From an uncultured Eubacteriales bacterium (GTDB lineage Bacteria; Bacillota; Clostridia; Oscillospirales; QAMX01), in the NCBI GenBank assembly GCA_900551265.1, contig URVL01000072.1:1-10198 (forward strand): DNA of 10,198 nucleotides, in the 5' to 3' direction. Positions 7,045 to 10,198 of the stretch are shown piece by piece. The translations under genes and the position numbers were made by a program. The notes under the pieces are model-generated. The model was given only the letters and a program-made list of their open reading frames with translations, made no database searches and was not told the DNA's origin. How positions within the stretch are numbered: the stretch's first letter is position 1; each line of letters starts with the position of its first letter.

Positions 7045-7423
7045 CGATAACCACACGGACTTCCACGTCGTCCTGCTCCTTTCCTTTCCCGTCAAAGAGA
7101 CCCAGGTGTTTGCCCAAAAGTTCCAGCGCACGGAGCTTGTTTGTATACTTCAAGTCGCTGTCCGGTGCGTCTGAGGCGGGCAGCTCCGCAATTTCGCAGA
7201 GCTTCTCCAGCACATAATCCTGCGTGATTTTCGTGCGTTCCAGGCGTTCCTGTTTCGCAAGCCGGATCGCCTCCTGCACTTCAACTTTCTTCAACAGCCG
7301 CTGCCCCATACTGTAGGCGGTCTTCCGGCTGTATCCGGCGCGTACGGCAGCCTGCGTCGCGTTTAAGTCCACCAGATATTCACTTACAAAACGCTGCTGT
7401 TTTTCCGTCAGCCTGTTCGCCAT
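7037..7423 (-). CDS. terS: Phage terminase small subunit
   Basis: A 128-residue DNA-recognition subunit of the packaging terminase (Terminase_2 type). The N-terminal part, LTEKQQRFVSEYLVDLNATQ followed by AAVRAGYSRKTAYSMGQRLL (about residues 5-44), is the family's helix-turn-helix with the typical AGYS-TA pattern. It is followed by a helical KITQDYVLEKLCEIAEL oligomerisation region and an acidic C-terminus. The ATG at 7423 has GGCGGTG just upstream; a GTG at 7429 is an alternative start. Its stop overlaps the start region of the terminase large subunit (ATGTCTGA), which implies coupled translation. Confidence 0.92.
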   Translation of the reverse strand: MANRLTEKQQRFVSEYLVDLNATQAAVRAGYSRKTAYSMGQRLLKKVEVQEAIRLAKQERLERTKITQDYVLEKLCEIAELPASDAPDSDLKYTNKLRALELLGKHLGLFDGKGKEQDDVEVRVVIDV

Positions 7424-7506
7424 TGCCACCGCCTTCTTTTTGATTCATTCCTGTTCCCGCCAAACCTCCCCGCCGTTCGTCGCCGCAAGCTCCGCATTCC
7501 TCGCTC

Positions 7507-7524
7507 CCGCGCTCACGCGCGCGG
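7507..7524. other. GC-rich hairpin in the terS leader
   Basis: A perfect 6-bp palindromic stem (CCGCGC/GCGCGG) with a 6-nt loop sits in a strongly purine-rich minus strand (7440-7560) just ahead of terS. No convincing gene occupies 7424-7742. Packaging sites often lie next to terS, so this stretch could hold a cos/pac-like element or a leader RNA structure; neither can be shown here. Confidence 0.3.
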
Positions 7525-7606
7525 TTTCTTTCGCGCCTCCGCTCCTCATCTGCACGGGCTTCCTATCCGCCCCCGGAGGAAAAAACCATTGGCATATTGC
7601 AGAAAG

Positions 7607-7640
7607 AAAGCGCCGCCGGAGTATCCGGTGACGCTTTTTT
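7607..7640 (+). terminator. Hairpin with T6 tail, possibly bidirectional
   Basis: Arms AAAGCG (7607-7612) and CGCTTT (7632-7637) enclose a further CCGG/CCGG pairing, with a T6 run ending at 7640 on the plus strand. On the minus strand the tail is a broken CTTTCTTTCT, so it could act as a weak attenuator between the putative late promoter and terS. No plus-strand gene that would need it is visible. Confidence 0.5.
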
Positions 7641-7661
7641 CCACGCTCTTTCGATGGTACC

Positions 7662-7694
7662 AGTATAACACACGAAAACTGACATTCACTGACA
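7662..7694 (-). promoter_or_regulatory. Possible activator-dependent late promoter of terS
   Basis: On the minus strand an extended -10 (TGTTATACT, 7670-7662) has no recognisable -35. Instead, two copies of TGTCAGT (7694-7688 and 7684-7678) occur 10 bp apart over the -35 position. This resembles a promoter that needs an activator, and a DUF1492/RinA-like regulator is encoded just upstream. Confidence 0.4.
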
Positions 7695-7708
7695 TGCTGG
7701 CAGCGCAC

Positions 7709-7733
7709 AAAAAAAGGCGACGTTTCCGCCGCC
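7709..7733 (-). terminator. Intrinsic terminator after hicB
   Basis: On the minus strand GGCGGCG-GAAA-CGTCGCC forms a 7-bp stem (one G-U pair) with a GAAA tetraloop, followed directly by seven U residues (7715-7709). It lies 9 bp past the hicB stop and separates hicAB from the terminase genes. Confidence 0.88.
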
Positions 7734-7742
7734 CCATGCCGT

Positions 7743-8141
7743 TTACCTGTCTTGAATGCGAAGCTCCCGTTTTAACGCGGACTGCAAAACCGCTGAAAAA
7801 TTCACGCCTGCCTTTTCCGCTTCAAAGTTCAGCCACGAAGGAATCGTACAATTTTTCTTTACCGCACGCATATCGTTTTTTCTGCGGTATTCCGCGAAAT
7901 CCACGTCGACCAGCGTTACGATTTCCCCAGGGTACGCGGCTTTCGTATCCGAAACCGAAGAAGGCTCCGGCAATGCCTCGCCGTCGTCCTGCATATCGAT
8001 ACCCATCAGCCCAATTGCATCGCGCGCCATCTCGATCGCTTCCGCTATATCCTTCCCCTGCGTGTTGATCCTGAAATCCGGGATATCAACCACAATGAAT
8101 TCCTTTCCCTGCGTTAATACTACGGGGTAAACCTGTTTCAT
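7743..8141 (-). CDS. hicB: HicB antitoxin
   Basis: A 132-residue antitoxin that neutralises HicA and represses the operon. The N-terminal HicB fold is visible as VYPVVLTQGKEFIVVDIPDF followed by the helix DIAEAIEMARDAIGLMGIDM (about residues 4-50). The C-terminal VKKNCTIPSWLNFEAEKAGVNFSAVLQSALKREL looks like the short DNA-binding (ribbon-helix-helix type) domain of this HicB group. The ATG at 8141 is preferred over an in-frame ATG at 8165 because AAAGGAG lies about 8 nt before it. It follows hicA by 55 bp on the same transcript and is closed by an intrinsic terminator. Confidence 0.92.
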   Translation of the reverse strand: MKQVYPVVLTQGKEFIVVDIPDFRINTQGKDIAEAIEMARDAIGLMGIDMQDDGEALPEPSSVSDTKAAYPGEIVTLVDVDFAEYRRKNDMRAVKKNCTIPSWLNFEAEKAGVNFSAVLQSALKRELRIQDR

Positions 8142-8196
8142 AATCAGGCTCCTTTCATCTTTCACAGATTATTATGGAAACGTGGCGGAGTAGGGG

Positions 8197-8370
8197 CTAT
8201 TTCAGCCCCCGCCGCTTGATAATTGCCTTTGCCAATGCTTCGTCCGTCTCTCTGTGCCTTACCACGCTTTCCCTCTCGGTTCCCTTTACGTAAATATCAT
8301 GATTCGCGCCGTGCCGCTTCAATCTCCAGCCGTTTTTCTCTAAAAGCTCGATAAGGTCTTTTGTCTTCAT
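8197..8370 (-). CDS. hicA: HicA mRNA interferase toxin (57 aa)
   Basis: A small double-stranded-RNA-binding-fold toxin that cleaves mRNA until bound by HicB. The translated protein starts MKTKDLIELLEKNGW and contains RHGANHDIYVKG (residues 19-30) with the characteristic catalytic-region histidine (HG..H), then VVRHRETDEALAKAIIK and the usual GLK C-terminus. It is short enough to be missed by a 60-residue cutoff. The start is set by AAGGAGG (8380-8386) 9-10 nt before the ATG. It comes first in the operon, ahead of hicB, as is common. The active-site His is present, so the toxin looks intact. Confidence 0.93.
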   Translation of the reverse strand: MKTKDLIELLEKNGWRLKRHGANHDIYVKGTERESVVRHRETDEALAKAIIKRRGLK

Positions 8371-8393
8371 GGCCCGCCCTCCTTACATGGTTT

Positions 8394-8422
8394 ATTATAC
8401 GCCTTTTATACGTATTTGTCAA
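8394..8422 (-). promoter_or_regulatory. Consensus promoter of hicAB
   Basis: On the minus strand TTGACA (8422-8417) and TATAAT (8399-8394) are both perfect and are spaced by exactly 17 bp. An ATACGTAT palindrome sits inside the spacer, so promoter strength is probably checked by repressor binding. Confidence 0.93.
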
Positions 8423-8448
8423 GGGATTTCAGAAAAAATAATACGTAT
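8408..8448. promoter_or_regulatory. Paired ATACGTAT palindromes, probable HicB operators
   Basis: Two identical 8-bp palindromes ATACGTAT occur at 8408-8415 (between -35 and -10) and 8441-8448, 33 bp apart, about three helical turns. A partial ATACGC copy overlaps the -10 end at 8397-8402. Such placement suits cooperative repression by HicB or the HicAB complex. The assignment rests on position and symmetry only. Confidence 0.65.
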
Positions 8449-8462
8449 TTTATGCGCCTAAT

Positions 8463-8497
8463 ATAAAAGAGAACGGCATGAAAACCGTCCTCTTTCC
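8463..8497 (-). terminator. Intrinsic terminator after the DUF1492 gene
   Basis: On the minus strand GAGGACGG pairs with CCGTTCTC (one G-U) around a short loop, flanked by AAA/TTT and followed by TTTTATATT. It lies 12 bp past the stop of the regulator gene and upstream of the hicAB promoter region. Confidence 0.75.
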
Positions 8498-8509
8498 CCG
8501 ATTTGCGTA

Positions 8510-8947
8510 TTATGTTTGAGCCAAGTCGTCTGCAAAGTGCTGAAGTGCACGCCCGTGTATCCGGTATACCTGCCGTTCCTCATAATGCATCTCCCGTGCA
8601 ATAACCGGCCATGGCTTGAGCTGGATGTATCGCGCGATGAGTACGTCCTGTTCCGCAAGCTCCGGCAGGCGAGTGATACGTGCAAACGCTTCCGATTTCC
8701 GCGCTACAAGCTCGTCCACATAGGCGTCGATGCGGCGTTCCAGCTCGTCCAGCCGGGCGATGGTGCGTCCCGTCCGGTCGGGGTCGTGACCGCCGCCCGG
8801 CATCCCGGAAAGCGCCGCGCCGGTGCTGTACAGGCTCGCGCGCAGCGAAAAACGCAGCTCCAAAAGCCGCTGCACCGTCCGGTCTGTTTGACGGATTTTA
8901 CCAAGATACGCTTTTGCCCGGCGGCCGGCACTGCGGTTGTCGTCCAT
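8510..8947 (-). CDS. DUF1492 / RinA-like phage transcriptional regulator
   Basis: A 145-residue protein of the DUF1492 group, sigma-70-region-4-like phage regulators akin to RinA/ArpU late activators. The N-terminus AKAYLGKIRQTDRTVQRLLEL and the long helix RTIARLDELERRIDAYVDELVARKSEAFARI are typical. The C-terminal DVLIARYIQLKPWPVIAREM followed by HYEERQVYRIHGRALQHF is a helix-turn-helix resembling sigma region 4. GGAGGA at 8951-8957 precedes the ATG at 8947. In related phages this kind of gene lies just before the terminase genes and is thought to switch on late transcription. Here hicAB and terminators separate it from terS. Confidence 0.88.
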   Translation of the reverse strand: MDDNRSAGRRAKAYLGKIRQTDRTVQRLLELRFSLRASLYSTGAALSGMPGGGHDPDRTGRTIARLDELERRIDAYVDELVARKSEAFARITRLPELAEQDVLIARYIQLKPWPVIAREMHYEERQVYRIHGRALQHFADDLAQT

Positions 8948-8984
8948 AGGCTTCCTCCCTGTAGATTTCTAATATATGGTAATT

Positions 8985-9093
8985 GGGTGACAGTAGGTGA
9001 TAGTTTTCATCGTTTTCATACTCTTATATATATTTTTTCTTTTTTCTTATGGTAAAGGTAGAAAAAGCCTCAAACTGTCACCTACTATCACCC
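8985..9093. repeat. Inverted pairs of iteron-like GGTGAYAG repeats around an AT-rich core
   Basis: The plus strand carries GGTGACAG-TA-GGTGATAG at 8986-9003. The same double unit lies in inverted orientation at 9075-9092. The two 22-bp arms (8985-9006 and 9072-9093) pair with only two mismatches. Between them is a 65-bp very AT-rich core with long T runs and TATATATA. It sits between the helicase stop and the DUF1492 start. Repeats plus an AT-rich segment next to a replication helicase suggest a phage origin, though a simple regulatory hairpin is possible. Confidence 0.6.
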
Positions 9094-9099
9094 TTTGGT

Positions 9100-9984
9100 T
9101 TACATAATATTAATTTTATAAGGACGATACTGTTCATTTAAGGTAATGCCCAAATAAATTTTTCGACCATGCAAAGTTTTTACGTCAAATTTTTTCCGCA
9201 TCTCCCGTCCAAACTTCGTTGCGGACATGATGTACTCATTCGATTCTTTTGCCCAGGCGACATACACGCGGTAGAGCTCGCCCGCCTGACACTCGCCGAA
9301 AGGCGCCGTACACGCCGCTAAGAACGCAGCCAGCACATCCATCTCGCTTTTATACTCCGCAAGCGCGTCCTCTACGGCCTGCGGCATGGCGAGCCCCTCG
9401 CGCTGCCACAGCCTGCACCCCTCCACGGCCCAGCGCAGAATGCCCGGATACTCCGCCCGAAGCTTATACTTCAACCGCCGGTCCACTTTCTCCGCCGGGA
9501 TTTTCACATCGAACGGAATGATGCGCAGACGGCGCCAGATGCCGTAGTCGCGCCCACGGATCACCGGCTTGTGGTTTGTGCCCATCCAGATTTTGAACTT
9601 CGGCACAAACTCCATCTCGTCCGCGTAAAGCCGGCGCGCCGTCACACGGTCGCCGCCGGTCAGCTGCTTGATAAGCCCTTCGTCCAGCCGCGCGCCCTCG
9701 TTCGGTTCCGCGCAGGTGACAAAGCGCGGGCCCTTCAGCCGCGCGATGTCCGACGAGATGTCGTTCGTCTGCCCGCGCGCCAGCAGCGTCTTCGCCTGCA
9801 CGTTCGCCGCATAGTCGCCAAAAAGGTCCGCCAGCAGCATCACCGCCGCCGCGATCCCTGCCGCGTACCCGCCAGCCACCGCCGCAGCACGCGCCGTACG
9901 CCGTACCTTACGCCGCGCCGCGGGCGTCACCACAATTTCCACCCCGCCGATGGACGCCGCCACCGGCTTTATGCTTCTCGTCAT
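9100..9984 (-). CDS. Truncated phage SF3 (D5/P4-type) helicase with a foreign N-terminus
   Basis: A 294-residue protein. From about residue 51 it is the back half of a D5/P4-type replication helicase: LFGDYAANVQ, the SSDIARLKGPRFVTCAEPNEG segment (Walker B and sensor region, 77-97), KQLTGGDRVTARRLY, FKIWMGTNHKPVIRG and DYGIWRRLRIIPF, then a DNA-binding-like C-terminal domain. The primase-like front and the Walker A loop (GxxGxGKST) are absent. Residues 1-50 are unrelated: a basic stretch RRKVRRTARAA followed by a hydrophobic AVAGGYAAGIAAAVML segment that looks membrane-spanning. The ATG at 9984 is supported by AGGAGG at 9992-9997. The protein is probably not a working helicase; the likely origin is an in-frame deletion. 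Confidence 0.85.
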   Translation of the reverse strand: MTRSIKPVAASIGGVEIVVTPAARRKVRRTARAAAVAGGYAAGIAAAVMLLADLFGDYAANVQAKTLLARGQTNDISSDIARLKGPRFVTCAEPNEGARLDEGLIKQLTGGDRVTARRLYADEMEFVPKFKIWMGTNHKPVIRGRDYGIWRRLRIIPFDVKIPAEKVDRRLKYKLRAEYPGILRWAVEGCRLWQREGLAMPQAVEDALAEYKSEMDVLAAFLAACTAPFGECQAGELYRVYVAWAKESNEYIMSATKFGREMRKKFDVKTLHGRKIYLGITLNEQYRPYKINIM

Positions 9985-9997
9985 AGCTTCTTTCCTC

Positions 9998-10198
9998 CTA
10001 TGCGCCGAAGAATTCTGCGAACTTGTCCGCGCCATACTGCCCTCTGGTCAGCTCGATCATTTCCCGCACGCTGTATGCTTCTTTCAATTCCGGAAGGCGT
10101 TCCAAAAATTGCTGCGTCCCGGCCTGACACGCGCCTGTAATCACGCGATACATCGTAACGGCCTCGTCAAACGGAAGTACGCTGTCCAGCGTCAAATG
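9998..10198 (-). CDS. Hypothetical protein, 3' end only
   Basis: Sixty-six in-frame codons without a stop up to the window edge, ending in TAG at 9998-10000; the start is outside or is a TTG at 10195. The visible sequence is a soluble, probably helical, acidic C-terminus with LPELKEAYSVREMIELTRGQ and KFAEFFGA at the end. I do not recognise the family. The ribosome site of the following helicase-chimera gene begins right after its stop, so the two are in one operon. It is presumably a phage early or replication-region gene. Confidence 0.5.
   Translation of the reverse strand, partial: HLTLDSVLPFDEAVTMYRVITGACQAGTQQFLERLPELKEAYSVREMIELTRGQYGADKFAEFFGA

Noticed and set aside
7445..7708. Minus-strand 87-codon ORF between hicB and terS
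   Set aside because: It crosses the hairpin at 7607-7640 and the possible promoter, lacks a ribosome site and shows no domain; a degraded gene cannot be excluded.
8516..9055. Plus-strand 179-codon ORF opposite the DUF1492 gene
   Set aside because: Antisense shadow; the minus-strand protein matches a known family and has a good ribosome site.
9571..10140. Plus-strand 189-codon ORF opposite the helicase chimera
   Set aside because: Arg/His/Pro-rich antisense frame typical of GC-rich shadows, without start signals.
1..10198. CRISPR arrays, tRNA, rRNA or insertion sequences
   Set aside because: No regularly spaced repeat array, cloverleaf sequence, rRNA motif or transposase was seen on either strand.

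Overview
The window reads as a bacterial chromosome segment from the class Clostridia (Firmicutes). It combines AGGAGG-type ribosome sites, sigma-A promoters close to consensus, a ykkC-class riboswitch, a BioY biotin-transport component, a PiT/DUF47 phosphate pair, and a damaged siphophage-type prophage with a PBSX-like terminase. Family-level placement (an Oscillospiraceae-like gut clostridium) is a guess from gene style and mixed GC content.

Left part, host genes (1-5556). The 3' end of an acyl-CoA synthetase gene runs in from outside and overlaps bioY by 4 bp (ATGA); a hairpin follows. Convergent to this is a six-helix membrane protein of the GAP/LysE-like group. It sits behind a strong promoter, a ykkC (guanidine-I type) riboswitch and an overlapping intrinsic terminator, so it is a good candidate for a guanidine-responsive exporter. 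Divergent from it is a small cupin gene with its own consensus promoter and terminator. Next comes a minus-strand operon of a PiT phosphate transporter and a DUF47/PhoU-like partner, preceded by tandem 10-11 bp repeats that resemble a PhoP operator.

Right part, prophage remnant (about 6120-10198, all on the minus strand). In transcription order it holds the end of an unknown ORF, a truncated SF3 (D5/P4-type) helicase whose front half is replaced by an unrelated membrane-like peptide, an iteron-flanked AT-rich segment that could be a replication origin, a DUF1492/RinA-like regulator, a terminator, a hicA-hicB toxin-antitoxin pair (hicA is only 57 codons), a second terminator, a possible activator-dependent late promoter, and the terminase small subunit. 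Last is a terminase large subunit that breaks off inside its nuclease domain and continues in frame into the last 188 residues of asparagine synthetase AsnB.

The most unusual points are the TerL-AsnB chimera at the host/prophage junction, the second in-frame chimera in the helicase, the riboswitch-controlled GAP-like protein, the inverted iteron pairs beside the helicase, and the insulated hicAB cassette between the late regulator and the terminase genes. The chimeras could be real deletion products of a decaying prophage or assembly artefacts; the sequence alone cannot decide.
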